Positions 23,546 to 36,425 of a stretch of 64,000 bases of DNA are shown one piece after another. A program made the translations under genes and the position numbers. Below the pieces are notes generated by a model. It did not search any database and was not told the DNA's origin. It saw nothing but the letters and a program-made list of their open reading frames with translations. This DNA is from Sanguinoderma infundibulare (taxonomy: Eukaryota > Basidiomycota > Agaricomycetes > Polyporales > Polyporaceae). Every line of letters starts with the position of its first letter. Position 1 is the stretch's first letter. The stretch lies in NCBI GenBank assembly GCA_032821775.1, contig JAVLRN010000002.1, forward strand, positions 434,001 through 498,000, in the 5' to 3' direction.

Positions 23546-23983
23546 CCATCTCCTTGCCACTTCCCCTGTTATTAGCATAAACGCAGCCCAGGTGGTTTTA
23601 GCTTCTGACCTACCCATTCGAAACGAGGGCAGCGGACAATGGCGACTTCAGGCGCCTCAGTCTCGTTGCCTCGCCCGCCCCGAGTGGCCTCAGCAATGCC
23701 GCCGGTCCTCATGCAAACTCCTTTGTCTTTCCTCTAAACTTGAATAAGAAGGTTCATGAATGCTTTTAATTCGAATTGGAAAAAAAAAACAGGCTTAAGC
23801 TGCCTGAATGCGGCCGGCTGGGTGCATTGGGTGCACTGATCGGTCAATACGCTCCCAGAATGGACTCTAGAACCTGATATCGGTACCGCATGCATAGTTG
23901 ATCGCTAACGCCTTGCGTCCTTAATAACCTGGGGCTACTCGGCGCCGAATGCACAGCCCCCACACTCCTTCAATCCTGTCCTT

Positions 23984-24720
23984 TATCCTGAAATTCGCTC
24001 GTGATGTCTGGAGGCAAAGACTCCGCCGTCCGCTTCTCTCTGTCGACCTCGTGGGGATCCGTTCTTCAGTTGCTCTAGCTCCGTCTAGTGCAAGCCCTCG
24101 TTCCGGCAGCGTTATATGGTACGCATACTTGAAACCTCTCGTCCGAAGTGGTCCAGCTAACCAATGTTCATCCCTCAGGTGTATTCGCACTCCTCACCCT
24201 CTCTTGCTTCTCTATCTGGACATTCATTCAGTATCATAACTGGCATGCGGTTCCTCCGAAGCATGAGTCCATGTTGACCTGCAGCTGCTCCACAGTTCGT
24301 CAAACGGCCCGGCGCGGACTGTCAGATACATCCTCGGCTTCACCCTCTTTGCACTACGGGCCACTACGGCATTCCTAGTATTCAACACTTCCATAATCAC
24401 GTACTATATCCTCTCGGACGAGTATGGGTTCTTCAATGCACAATCCTCATCAGGTCTACTAAGCTTTGACGGTGGCAATGTGTTGCGATACCTGAGCTTG
24501 GGAGACTGCGGCGGGACTGCCCCCTTGACGATCAACGTGAGTCATTCCCCTTGCTATATGGGATCCTTGTTCAAGAGCGTAGACCCCAACGAGACCGTCG
24601 GCTCATACAGGTCTTCTTTGCGGATGCCATCGTATGGTGGAGGGCGTGTGTGCTGTGGCGCGGCAATTGGCCCATCCGCATTCTCTGTCGTTGTGCTGCT
24701 GAGTCGAGTCGCTGCTCGAA
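23984..24720 (+). pseudogene. Relic of a seven-helix membrane protein, copy 2
   Basis: The 5' part (23984-24215) aligns with 18456-18690. Further on, the plus strand reads QVFFADAIVWWRACVLWRGN (near 24620-24680), a segment I associate with basidiomycete multi-pass membrane proteins (DAIVxWRAWVL-like). Frames change repeatedly and stops intervene. It may be a receptor-like family member, but no function can be assigned. Confidence 0.5.
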
Positions 24721-25759
24721 ATCCACTTCACCGTCCTCGCATTCGTACACAAACATCATGAAGATGTGTGAGAGGATATCGGCATTTGATAGGGTGCGAT
24801 GCATCTGGGATAACGGGGTATCAGCACAGCTCTCATACTGTCATTCTATGCCAAACTCACGACGACGGCTGTCCTCCTCGTGAACCGAGGGCTGTCGACT
24901 CTCAGGCTGAGCCTGAAGTGTGACCCGTTTCGCCGCAGTCGACACCGAGATGGTCATCAGCGAAGATTAATCACAGATAGTGATCATAAGAAACAGGAAA
25001 ACCTTGACAGAAATGATCCAGGAAATCGCCTCAAAGGGATCGACGTTCAATCCGCCTCCAACGAGAACAGCCGAACGTTGTTTGTACGTGTTAGGATCAG
25101 AGGCTATTGGCTTTGACGCCCGGCCAAAGTTGGTTTATCTCCGCTCGACTACTTCATCAGACTCCATCATGCTCGTCAGCTTGAAAGCTCTCTGACATCC
25201 GTCGCAACCCTCCCACATATTGTGCATCCCAGTTTTTCTCTCCATCTTCAAGAAGCAATGCAATCTCCCTCTGGATTCTGACTGCCTCAACTCCTGACGT
25301 TCAGGAGCGGCAGGGTGTGAGGCGAGTTCTCCTGTTGTGAGCTGTGAATAGTATGATTGATGGAATACTTTGGACACAACCATAGAGAAGATATCGACAT
25401 GTGTCAATCAACGTCCATTTTATGTCCTCCTGACTTCGCGACCTCTGTGTAGCCCAAAGTATGGAGAACGTCGAAACGGGGTTATATACATCTCAGTCTC
25501 CCCGACATTTCACGGATTTCGTAGGACAACGCCCGAGTAACGCTAAGTGTTCACTCGTTTTCTATCTCTTAGTCCGCCGGCAAACGACATCTCGAAGAGA
25601 GCGATAACATCGAGCACATCGCTCTCCTTCGAGATATCTGGGGCCGGGATAGGGTGATTTGTACCAACCCTCGTTTTGCATTGCGGTATGCAGATAAAGT
25701 GCTCTTTCGCACCACACCGACTGTTGATCACTGTATCATCTGTCATGGCCTGTCGCCGT
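24721..25759. other. No supported gene
   Basis: Only short frames. The ~40-bp ...LGSEAIGFDAR stretch shared with 14400-14445 and 37085-37125 lies near 25080-25125. Confidence 0.35.
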
Positions 25760-25770
25760 TTATATATATA
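25760..25770 (+). promoter_or_regulatory. TATA box upstream of the Pro/Ser-rich surface protein
   Basis: TATATATATA about 100 bp before ATG 25871, followed by a C/T-rich leader. Confidence 0.55.
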
Positions 25771-25870
25771 CCATCCCCCGGTTGAAGGCAGGAGTATCTT
25801 CCATCTTTCTTCCCACCATCCGACCACCGAGTCGTTCTTTTGGTCTCCGGCGTTCTTCACCCCCAACACC

Positions 25871-26471
25871 ATGCTTGTCAACGCCAAGCTCGTCTTTCTC
25901 TCCCTCATTCTCGCCTGCACTGGCGTTACTGCCGCTCCGCCGGACCCCAGTGCTCCGCCGGACGCCGGTTCGTCGAACGTTGCGGCCCCTACAGGTACGT
26001 TTCAGTGTTCCCCCGCATCCCTTTCGAACGCTTACTTCCCTAACTCGGTATTTAGGACAACCACCCGTCGGTGATACTTCTGTCGCTGTGCCCGGCGGCA
26101 CCGATCCCGCCCCTCCGGAAGCGTCCGCCACGGTGCCCGCAGATCCCACCGCGGCGCCTGCGCCTGGAGGCGGCCCCAACCCGCCAGTGACTCCGCCCGC
26201 CTCCGGTGGGGTTCCACCTGGACCTGGTGGCACCCAGACGGCCCTTCCAGGTCCCAAACCCCCCGCAGGAACGGGCGCTGCCGCCAGCTCCGCTGCGCCC
26301 GCCAGTACGTCGCCCAAATCAAGCTCGGCAGCACACGCGACGACGAATGCGGCCCCGTCCCCGGAGAGCAGCTCGAGCCACAGCGGTGCGATGTCGCGTG
26401 GCCCCCCTGGGCTCATTTCCGTCGGTGTCGCAGGGCTCGGTGCCCTCGCGGGTGCCTGGTTCGTGCTGTAA
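25871..26471 (+). CDS. Secreted Pro/Ala/Ser-rich protein, probably GPI-anchored
   Basis: Model: join(25871..25994,26056..26471), 179 aa, one 61-nt intron. The signal peptide is MLVNAKLVFLSLILACTGVT. A long low-complexity part rich in P, A, G and S follows (PPGPGGTQTALPGPKPPAG). The tail GLISVGVAGLGALAGAWFVL is hydrophobic and ends the protein, as for a GPI signal. The tail, signal peptide and early phase-1 intron match the gene at 16740. It is probably an O-glycosylated wall protein. Confidence 0.75.
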
Positions 26472-28504
26472 GCAGCGGCGGACGACGCGACTCGGATGGC
26501 GCGGGACTTTCGAAAGACTTTGAAATAGGACCTCATAGACAGCTGTTGTGTGACTCGACACCTTCCTCTTCATACGACACGTCTTCCCTCATACGTCTAC
26601 GGCGCACATCGGTAGATAATGGGTCTTGACTCCTCACACGACATTCCCAATAAAACGGCCCTTACCCTCCCTTACCCTAGAGATAAGATAAGATAATTCG
26701 CCATCGGACGCCACTCGGTACAATGTCGGCGGTTTGGTTCGAACTCGGACTATGTACTGCGGCCAAGCTTTGCTCCTTCTCCTGTCTCGTTTCTCGCGCG
26801 TGCGCTGCACTCTGGAAATGTTTGGAATGAATGCCTTCACATGCTTTATTCTGGAAACGCGAGCAACGATCCAAGTTCTCGGCAACCAGCGGCAGGGAAC
26901 GAAAAAACCTGTGAGGGTCGAGGGGTTCGGTATGCATTACTGGTGAGTCTCGTTTTTCGGCAGAATCCTACACGCTATCGACTCTGTGGCGCAATCGACT
27001 TCACCAGACTCCCGGAAGCAGAATATGTTCCAGTCATCCCGCGTGTCTTACGCTGCCAGCGGGTCGCCCCTGAGGCTGTCTTATCTTCAGCTTTTTTTTG
27101 TCACTCGGGAAGCGATCCATGGCCGAGGGCCTGCGTTTACTTCCCCTCTCTATGGAAACGCAATCGATACCCTCTGATATGGATTCTTGTGATGCTTCGT
27201 CACTTTCTTACTCACCAGGCCTTGGCAGAAAATGTTTGCCCACGTCGTACCAGCGCCATTCACATCTTCGGAATGTGCGTAGAGGCTAGTCACTGGACTA
27301 CTCTCCCTATTGCGGTCTCCAGCGACGGCAGCCGGGTGTGCAATCTTGTGCGGGCTATTTACGAGTTATCCCTAGTCCGTTCTTATATTTACCTCAACTC
27401 TCTCATCGTCCTCACGAGTGAACTGTCACAGCTTTCTCCAAGAATCGTCCCCATAAGTATCTAGATGTCTACCGATCTCAAGCTCTCTGGACAGTGGAGG
27501 ATGTATCTACATTCCGATACCTGTGCGTACATTCAAAACCAAGGTACAGGGGCACGAACGCACGAAGGTCCAGCCTCGAATGGTCCATTTTTGTCGAGAA
27601 ACCCCTCGCAATGGCACAGGCAAGTGCTCAGTTGCTCTAAATATGCAAAGTGCTTCAACGTTGTAACATGTAGTGTGTCCTCATACCATAGAAGCGTTCA
27701 ATCCAAGCCAAGTCCAAGCATCGCTTTTGTGTCCGATGATTTCGGAAACGTTCGCGGAGCTGCCTAGGTGTCCGCGGCATCGGCATTTACCATCGATTAC
27801 TGCTTACTCGTTGGCGAGAAAGGGGCTCCCAGTGTCAGCAACGATTTGAAGCGCCAAGGGGCTTGTCACCCCGTTCTGAAGAAGGCGTGCGAACCGCCCT
27901 AGATGTGATCGAGACCAGAGGCGGGCGCGTTTGATTCGGGTCTCGACCGGGTCGGTCGTACGCCTGACTATCCGCGCGTTTGTCTCCCCAACCCGCTCAT
28001 TCATCTCCAGCATCGTCCCTCTCAGTTCGCTCCTGCTATCGGGCTCATTGTGTCGTCTGGACTCTTCATCACTCCTCGAACCCGGCCTACTCAGTTACCG
28101 GCGGCCGGCCTGCTGGAACAGTCTAGGGCGCATCAATGCCTTGGACCATGCCCCGACGGCCACCAATGGCATCTTGGCCGCGAATGCCGCACCCTATTGG
28201 ATTCGATGAACGGCGCACGACAGCTTGTCAGGACCGCCGTATCGAGAATGCTGACCCAGATGCTAACCACAGTCCCGCGGCCACCAGTCTCCATTTGGTA
28301 AGAACGCGGCACCCCTGTCTCTCGCTCCTTGGTCAGCGAGAGCTGGAGCTTGATATAGAGTTCGGCAGCACAACCGATTGTGCTTCCGCGCCCTTTCCTC
28401 TTTCATTTCAAGCGCGTCTCGCTGGGACCGAGCTCGCCTCCTTCTGCTCCTCCACCTACGCATACGGCGCGGTTCCGTTCTCCAGGCCGCACGAACGGCA
28501 GGCC
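26472..28504. other. Intergenic, no gene recognised
   Basis: Open frames up to about 200 codons exist on the plus strand (26841-27464) but lack a plausible start context, introns or known motifs. Confidence 0.35.
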
Positions 28505-30958
28505 ATGTCAGCCTCACTCGCGCACCCGAAGCTCGACGCGCTCCCAGCGCTCGACATGGAGTCCGACCGACTGGCTCGCGCGTGCGGCCAAGGCCCGTCC
28601 TTCTCGACCAGGTCTTCTCTCGCGCAAGTGCAAGACGTTGCGGACATGTCTAGCTGGCCGATGCGACCGCGCGCATCTGAACGGACGGGGGAGGCGTCCT
28701 CATCGATGCTGCAGGGCACCCCTCCGCAGTGGGAGTATCCCGACTTCTCTGGCTCAGGATTTGGCTCTGGTTCAGCGCAGGCGCGAGGCATGCGTCCGCG
28801 ACCACACTCAGTGCGTGTGCCAACACGAGTGTCTCCGGCAGCCCCTGTCCCCCATCGCCCTCGCTCGTTCTCGCAGCCGGCCGCGATCCCTGTTTTCTCC
28901 CCCCCGACCCCGCGCTCGGTGTTGCGCTCTCTGCAGGCCGTTCTCGAACAGGAAAACACGCAGCTTGGAGATTGCCTCGATGTGCAGCCTGTACTGGAGC
29001 GCTGGGCGATCCACCGTCGCCTGAGCTCGGGTCTGGGCCCAGAGGGCCTCGAGGGCGTGTCTGAAAGTACGTACAAAGTCCACAGCTACCTTCCAGAAAA
29101 GAAGAGAACGCGCATCGGCTGAGCGCACCTACTTGCAGAAACATTCGGGGCCCCGGTCAGCGTGGCAGTCAAGTGTGCTTCGATGTCAACCGTGCTGGGC
29201 GGTTACCAGCACCCTATTCCTTGGGTTGTCTACGCTTGCATCGAGGAGTTGAATCGCACAGGTGCGTGCATTCTCGTTACTCGCGCTTTAGTCACGACTG
29301 ACTCTTGTCTGCGCCGCATCCCAGGGATCTACCAGCCTGGCCTGTTCCGTGCCGTTCCACACCGCTCCCGACTGGAGACGCTGATCGCTGGATTCGACTG
29401 CCACGTTCCATCTTCCAATGGATCCCCATCTCCCTCCGATCTAGAAACGCTCTGTCCTCCGTGCATGCCTACGGCGTCCATCACGCGTGCGTCGCTTCGG
29501 AAGGAATCGATGGCGGACATATGTGCGCTCTTCAAGTCGTACATGGGTAGTGTCCCTGAGCCCCTCCTCGACGAGAACATCACCCGTGCCTTGCATCGCT
29601 TCTGTGTCGTTCCTTCCGACATGCGTGAGGAGCAGAAGGCAGGCGACCAGAAGAAGCACGGTTATCGCGAGAGCGGCGGTTACTTCTTCATGCCCTCGCC
29701 CATCGCTCATACACTGCCTGCTAGCCCCGCGCACTTGAGGACACGCTCCGACCCTGTTTCGCCCACCTCGCTCGCCCCTTTGCTGATGACGCCGAGCGAG
29801 AGGCGGTCCGTGGACATGTCGCTCGAACTGTCGCAGATCAAGATTGCGCAACACCTCCTCCGCCTCTCCACTCCCCCGCTCTGCTCGCTCTTCGCGTACC
29901 TATGCGCGTTCTTCACCCAGCTCCCGCTCTCTCCGGACAACGGCATCACGCTCGAAGACGTCTCGCGCATGTTTGGACGCGCTCTCGCCGGCGGCCCGCT
30001 CCCGATGCGTCACGCGGTCCTCCTGTGGCTCCTGGAACGATGGCCGCGCGTCGCGGACGGTCTCTTCAACATTTGTCCTGCAGAGTCCGACGATAGCGGC
30101 GACCATCCGGCGTCGGCGTACCCTGCCATCAGCCCTGCGAAGACACCCAACCTGGACGTCACGGCGCAGCCTCAGCCGGATGCTATTTCTCCGACGTACT
30201 CGATCTCCGACGCGTCGATCATGGAGGCGCGGCGGGGCTCGGTCATTTCGCTGGACGGCGCGGAGTCGGTATTCACCACGTCCACCGTAGAGAGCGAAGG
30301 GTCGCATGGGATCCGTACCCCGTTCAGCACCGAGTTCGCTCCGCTACCGCTCCCAGCTGTCCGGGAATACGAGTTCGAGCCGGAGTGGGAGGAGCCCCAG
30401 CCTATGCATCCCTTGCTGGATGGGAGCGCCGCGGAGGATTTAGTCGGTCACCCGTACGCTCGGATTCACAGCCCAGGAACGAGCTCTCAAGCAATCTTTG
30501 TATTCGGCGAGTCCTTCCCTGAGCCATTTATCCGCGACCCTGCGGCTGACCCGTATGACTCTCTAGACGATGCCTTCGTCCCGAACGCGTCAAATCTCAA
30601 GCGTCCCGCGAACTCTAGGGGATCCTCGAACGGCGCGCGATCAGCATGTGTGTTCTCTCTCGTTGATTTCGCGACAGGGTACTAGCGGCTAATACGGTCC
30701 TGCTTTCTAGCTCCTGGTTCGCCGCCTCCCGAGTCCGATTACGAGAGCGCTTCTGCTTCGGTGATCCCCTCACGCTCGGCGTCGCGCGCGTCGGGCGTGT
30801 CTGATGGCACGACCAAGTACTCTCCGGCATCGCCAGCGTCCACCACCAGGATGCTCGACTTCCGTTTCCCGGACACGAGCCCGCGCGGGCTTTCCGGTGT
30901 ACGCACGCTTCCCGGTCGTGATCGTGATCGTGCCCCGGACCGCGATGTCGAGTCATGA
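28505..30958 (+). CDS. RhoGAP-domain protein
   Basis: Model: join(28505..29066,29139..29261,29325..30647,30711..30958), 751 aa, introns 72, 63 and 63 nt. The first ~180 residues are low-complexity and proline/serine-rich. The RhoGAP domain reads FGAPVSVAVK, YQHPIPWVVYACIEEL, GIYQPGLFRAVPHRSRLETL (the Arg of LFR is in the arginine-finger position), ICALFKSYMGSVPEPLL, IKIAQHLLRLSTPPLCSLFA and GITLEDVSRMFGRAL. It should stimulate GTP hydrolysis by Rho/Rac/Cdc42 proteins. The domain is interrupted by an insert (about residues 300-360) of charged and serine/proline-rich sequence. The C-terminus is disordered and rich in S, P and E. An in-frame ATG at 28136 is possible, but the upstream part looks non-coding. 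Confidence 0.75.
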
Positions 30959-31838
30959 CCTTTCGCTTCTACTTCAGAGTAGTCGTATTCACGCAGGTGG
31001 ATACACGGTCACCTTTCGTTCATCGAGTGGTGCGCAAGGACGAATTCGAACGTTCCCGTGCGCCACGGCTCCCTCTTTCTTTCCTTTTACTCTACAGGGT
31101 TTCGCAGGCGACCTATGCCGTCCTGCGATGCGGGTGATATAAACGGGAACTAGAACGCATCGTTTCTGCAGCTCTGTCGGTCTATTCGGTCACCGCAGCC
31201 TCCTAATGTCTTCTTTATTCACGACATCGACACCCTCGTTTCCCTTCTTTGCCTGCCCTTCCTTCCTTTCGGTCCTCTCGTCTCCTCTCGTCCTCCCTCT
31301 CACTGTCACGCAAACACGCACACATCTATCGCGCATCCTATCCTATCCTATCAGCATCCAACGCATTCATCTCTAGACAGACACGGACCTCGAGTCCGTG
31401 CGCACGTCCGATTATCGGTTCTCGGCCTCCTCGTCCGCCTTCGCTACTCGCCTCGCATCTTGTGCCAACACTACTTGTAATCCTGGGGTTCTGTGTGTAT
31501 CGCTACGTCTTCCGTCCATCGCCTGGTATTATATACGACGCTGCCGCCGCCGTGCCTTGTTTGTATCTAAGTATAGTATAGTGCTTATTGTACCCTCGCC
31601 CCCTCGCGCTTGTCCTGCTAGTTACGGGGTCGATGTTGTCGGGACATACTGGAAATAAATGTCAAGTCCACAGGGCGGAGAGTTGTGCCTGGTTGAGTTG
31701 TGCCTGAAGGCCTGAAGCTGAAGCCGGGAGTTGGTGATCATAGCCGCACCGGAACTTGAGGGTCAAGGCGCTTCCGAGTCCAACCCATCCCGTGTACCAT
31801 GGCGCGACTCATCGACGGCCTCCTCGAAGGCATCGGCG
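30959..31838. other. Intergenic, C/T-rich, no gene recognised
   Basis: Long pyrimidine-rich stretches (31200-31420) look like untranslated or promoter sequence. A TATAAA-like motif lies at about 31137. Confidence 0.4.
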
Positions 31839-32600
31839 ATGGTACTCGAGCTCCCTTGGGAAGTGATCGAGAAGGTCGACACTATGCCGCTTCGCTCTAG
31901 CAGCGATCCTTGGAGCGTGACAGCGTCGCCGTCCTCGTCACCTATCCTGAGCTCGCGAGCAACAAGAAGTCGTTTCGTTTTGCGACCTACCTGAGAAGCC
32001 TCAGCTTCGGTCCCACGTCGTATCCGTTACGATGTCTCTGAAGGACTTCTCACCGTTCCCCCCGCTGTCCATCCTTCCCAACCTTACCGACTTGCTCTTC
32101 GATGGCCGGTCTCTTCATACTTTTCACTGTCGCGTTTCATCGACTCTCATGGGCCGCCATTTCTAAGCAACAGGAATTCGGACCACGAGCATCCGCAACG
32201 TGAACTTTTCCGGATCTAGAGTCCTCAAGCTCACGCCATCTTGCGTACTCTCCGCATTCCTAAACTTGCAAGACCACACCTACATAACGTGACTAGTGCA
32301 CCTCTTGAATAGGGCTCTTGTCGCCCTATCGAGCGCTCAGTGGATCTTACATGCCCAAGAATTCTATCATGCAGTGAGCCTTCCTCGACTTCACCAGAGA
32401 AAGACAATGTAACTAACTTCACGCCGTAGCATGCAGTGGCCCCTGCCGTCACTCTGAGTCTATCTACCTTCGGGCCTCCGGTAACCGATAGTGCATTGCA
32501 TGCCTTTCTGGATGGAGCGCAAAACATCGGACCCGTTACTGATGCCTTGCGAGTTCAGCTCCCTGGACGCGTAATACAGCAAGTAGCGTCCAGGCTTTCA
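31839..32600 (+). pseudogene. F-box gene relic
   Basis: It starts MVLELPWEVIEKV, nearly the same as the F-box start of the gene at 3750 (MSLKLPWEVIERV). The frame is lost within 15 codons. Later pieces in other frames read FSPFPPLSILPNLTDLLFDG and LSLSTFGPPVTDSALHAFL. Stops and frame changes indicate decay, although some breaks could be introns I did not resolve. Confidence 0.5.
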
Positions 32601-32656
32601 TTTTCGGAAAGAAGAGGCCCCAATATTATGAGAACCGGAACGCTTCACTGCACATT

Positions 32657-32735
32657 GGCCGTCTGGCGTAATGGCAACGCGTCTGACTACGATAGTGTAA
32701 TCAGGAGATTGCAGGTTCGACCCCTGCGATGGTCA
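32657..32735 (+). tRNA. tRNA-Arg(ACG) with a 7-nt intron
   Basis: All stems form: acceptor 32657-32663 with 32728-32734 (two G-U), D stem GCGT/ACGC, anticodon stem TCTGA/TCAGG and T arm GCAGG-TTCGACC-CCTGC. The discriminator is A. The anticodon loop is C-T-ACG-A plus a 7-nt insertion (TAGTGTA) after position 37, the usual place for eukaryotic tRNA introns, then A. A TTTT terminator follows at about 32757. Confidence 0.85.
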
Positions 32736-34853
32736 GTTCATGTTGTCCATGACAAACTTTTGTGTTCAATTCCAAGATGAAGACCAGACGAGTCCAATTC
32801 CTTCCACCGGCGCATGCATTGTCCTTTCATCCCAGAATGTCTGTGAGGACTCGCCGATGCCTTCGACGGTCCCAAAGTGTCTTCCCGTTGCTTCAGGAAA
32901 ACGGTGTAACACCCACGATCGTTGCCAAGCAGTGTAAGTGAGTGGATCGTCGAGCCATCAGCAGAAGACACTGACAGGCTTCTTAGCTGGCAAGGGAGGG
33001 CATGGCGCTGAGTAGTCGCCTTCAAGATCTCAGGCAATGGCAAGTTGGTTGCCAGTGCCTCCGCAACAATGGCGAGCTTGAGATGCACATAAGTTAGCCA
33101 TCATCTGTGTGCGGGGACCTCGCCCGGGCCGTCCCGGCCGTTTCACTGGACATTGCTTCTCATCGAGTCGGTCCAACGGGAGGATCGCCCATTTGGTTAA
33201 ACCGTCCTGGATCGTAATCCTCTGCCAGCCAACCCGTAGCTGTACCCCGGACGAGTAAGAAGAGAAGGTGTTCAGTGAGCAAACATTGTACGCCGCACAC
33301 GTCGCTAAGATCATCGAACACAGGTGAAGGGGATGGAGGGAGGGAGTAAGTTCCTGAACGGGAGTAGCCACATACTGGGGTGGACATGCCTGCCCACTTC
33401 CTTCGACGGCGGATGATCGCGGCGGGCGGTATATACATGGCGGGTCCACAAACATGTGGGTATGTATGTAGGGCATGTGAATACTCTCTGAGACGTAGCG
33501 ATCGCGACCGGGCAAGAGGCACACCGACATCACGGATATTTGGGCCCAGGAGATTTTCGTGGCTACGACGATGACAGGAAGGCAGCAGCTTCCGGAGAAG
33601 CCGCGAGCCTTGGCTTAGAAATTGACGATGCATCTTCGTCCTTCGGATTCGTCCATCCGCAGACGTGCCTTTGTGGCCACCCATGCATCCATCCATCGGA
33701 TCCACGTCATCATCTATATCAGGTGCACCAGATACAGATTATTCTGATGAACTTACAGGGTAGGAAGTTTGATTTGGACCGCTGAGGCCGACGTTTCAAC
33801 AGCCTGCGCTTCGTTCGTGCGTCTGCTGCTGCACCTTCGGATGAAGTTGGAGTCGCATTTCGCATGTGGCTCTCGCAGCTGTCAATGGAGCTTCAGAAGA
33901 GACGGGCTCGTAAGTTGAGAAGGTGGTGATACCCCATGCGTACAGGTGTGGATTCGCAGCGTCTAGCAAAGACAATGAACGTCATATATGGTTACGGATG
34001 ATTCAGGCGTGGCCCGACCACACCACCTCCCAGCGGCCTGAGCAGCTAGCTGGCGAGTCAATGCCTGGATGTCCACCGCGGAGATATACTATAGAACGAA
34101 AACGTAAGGCAAGGCATCACGAAGTTACTAAACGTCGTTGCTCACCTCGCATCTTGTCGAGACCACAAGGGTGGCGTGAACTCTCTATCTCCGCCAAGAA
34201 GCATGAAACCTTAGCCTGGATATTCGAATACCATTTGATGACCGGCGATGCACGAGGCAGGGTTCCCCGCAAGTGACTAGTACCGGAAAGTGGCGTCGAC
34301 GGCAGATCCTTGCCGGTCAACCTCTTCGGTGATCTACTGTCTGTCGTGGGCGGGATCGTGTGGAGGCCGGGCAAATGATGAAAGCGGAGGATGAACTCAC
34401 TGAAGGGGGAAAAGACATGTCAGGGAATGGGTTAAGTTTAAAGAGGGGTGCCTGTCAAATGTCTACCTGCAACGCGGTCTAGTTGGAGCGCCATGTCATA
34501 GGTATCCTTCGTGCACAGCGTTGAGTTCGAAGAATGCTGTCCGCAGCTGCAAACGTTGAGCGATCGTGAAGAGCGGGATTAAATAGATGAGTGGGGGGCA
34601 CTGGCAAGCAGCTGGCAAGTGTCGAGAAGCCGATATCACCGTTGCCGTAAGCGTGGGCAGGGGCGAGATGAGAATTGAATGGACGGCGCCTATGGCAAAT
34701 AGTCTATAGCCTCACCTTGCCCTCGTCCGGCATGTATGAATATCGAGCTAAAGCCGCTATCGCACGTGTGGCCTTGTTCGATGCTAGTGGTGACAGTGGC
34801 AGCTCCTAACGTCACACGCACTCTAGAATTGCCCTGTCTCGATTCAACGCTGG
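32736..34853. other. No supported gene
   Basis: Minus-strand frames at 32738-33088 and 33030-33705 are open but resemble no family I know and lack coherent exon joining. Confidence 0.35.
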
Positions 34854-34862
34854 TATATATAT
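34854..34862 (+). promoter_or_regulatory. TATA box of the CFEM gene
   Basis: TATATATAT about 115 bp before ATG 34977, followed by a C/T-rich leader. Confidence 0.55.
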
Positions 34863-34976
34863 GCGCCCCTTGCCCGTCTCCCGTCCCCCGACTCTCCCCC
34901 GGGTCTCTGTATCTTTCACGTCCTCCGTCCTGCGCCCTAACGACTCCGACGACCTAATCGCGACCCGTTCCCAAAC

Positions 34977-36081
34977 ATGAAGTTCAACGCCCTCGCACTC
35001 TTCGTCCTCGCCGCTGTCGCCGGTGCGCATGCTCAGACAACAAGTGCCGCCGTCCCAACGTCTACCGCGGGCATCTCGCCTTGCGTCCTCAACTGCGTTA
35101 GTCAGGCCGCTTCTGCTGCCGGTTGCTCTGGCATGTGCGTACTCGTTCTTTCTCAACCCCCTTACCCGCCCGCCGCCCGCTCTCCCTCCTTTTCCACCCT
35201 CAGTCCCTTCCCCCGCCGTTCCAGTCTGCCCCCGATGGCCCCTGCACCCCATATCAGACGTGTCCGAACACCCCACCGCGTGAACCTGCGCTTGTGACCA
35301 TCGCACTGACGTCATCCTCTCGACCCGCAGTACCGACCTCAACTGTGTCTGCACCAACACGAACTTCCAGCAGCAGGCTCGATCTTGCCTCGAGTCCAGT
35401 TGCTCCTCTGCCGACGTTCAGGCCGCCCAAGCCCTCCAGTCGGCCGAGTGTAATGCCGGTGAGTGTTCCATTCCTGCTTTTGCCCCGTCCCACGCGCCGT
35501 GCTTCGAACCCATTCAGATGTCGCCCCAATTGTGTGCGCCATCAGCTCTTTCCGTCCCTCTCTCTGAACTGCATCCATTCGTCCGTGTGATGAGCCGCGG
35601 CCGCGGCCGTGGTTCGCGTTCTCGCCGCACTCTGAGAGGCGTCCACGCGCCGCTTCCACGTGATCCATAGAGATGGATGGGACGCGGCCCCGCGCCCCCG
35701 CGCACCCCATGATCCTCCATCGCGGCGCACCCCCTCGCCTCGTAATTCCATTTCCTCCTTTCAAATTCCATTCGACGCCCCCTCGTGCTGCAACTGACCC
35801 TTCGCTGCAATATCACAGCATCCTCGGCCATATCCTCAGCCGCCTCCTCCGTCACGGCACCGGTGGCCTCCTCCATCTCGTCCCTCTCATCCAGAGCCTC
35901 GAGCATCTCGTCCCAAGTCGCGAGCATCTCGTCCCACGCCTCGAGCGTCTCGTCCCGCATCGCGTCGGCGACCAACGCCGCCGGCGCGCTCAAAGCTGAC
36001 TTGGGTGCCGCCCGTGGCGGTCTCGTTGGGGTCGCCATGGCCGGCCTCGGTGTCGTCGCCGGCGCAGCGTTCGTTCTCTGA
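34977..36081 (+). CDS. CFEM-domain surface protein, probably GPI-anchored
   Basis: Model: join(34977..35134,35331..35458,35819..36081), 182 aa. The signal peptide is MKFNALALFVLAAVAGAHAQ. One CFEM domain (residues ~35-95) shows the eight expected cysteines: SPCVLNCV, AAGCSG, DLNCVCTN, RSCLESSC and SAEC. A serine-rich, O-glycosylation-prone stretch (AISSAASSV..., residues ~98-150) and a hydrophobic C-terminal tail (GLVGVAMAGLGVVAGAAFVL) follow. CFEM proteins sit in the fungal wall or membrane; some bind haem or iron. The introns are long for this window (196 and 360 nt). Confidence 0.85.
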
Positions 36082-36083
36082 GC

Positions 36084-36113
36084 GGGGATGGGGATGGGGA
36101 TGGGGATGGGGAT
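36084..36113 (+). repeat. (GGGGAT)5 microsatellite
   Basis: Five perfect GGGGAT units begin two bases after the CFEM stop codon, so they would lie in its 3' untranslated RNA. Runs of four G could form a G-quadruplex. Confidence 0.8.
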
Positions 36114-36425
36114 GACCCGGTCGGGCCGGGGAAAAGGAGTCAGGAGAAAACTTCAGTAGAGGAGCTTCGATTTCGTATTCGCTCCTGGAACGTTTGCGCT
36201 CGCGATGCAACTACTCTATCGTGATTTTGTGATATTTTGGGCTTGTGGCTACATTGTATGTGTATGTATCTCGACGAACGGGGGTGATGGGTGTCCAAAA
36301 CGCGTATACCCTATAGTGGTTATCTTGTTAGAAAGGGGTGATTTTGCCCGGCGTTGTGGTTCGCTATTCCTGTCCACTCGTGCTATTTTTACTGGTCGCC
36401 GCCAGCCTCCTACATTGTCCCGAAC

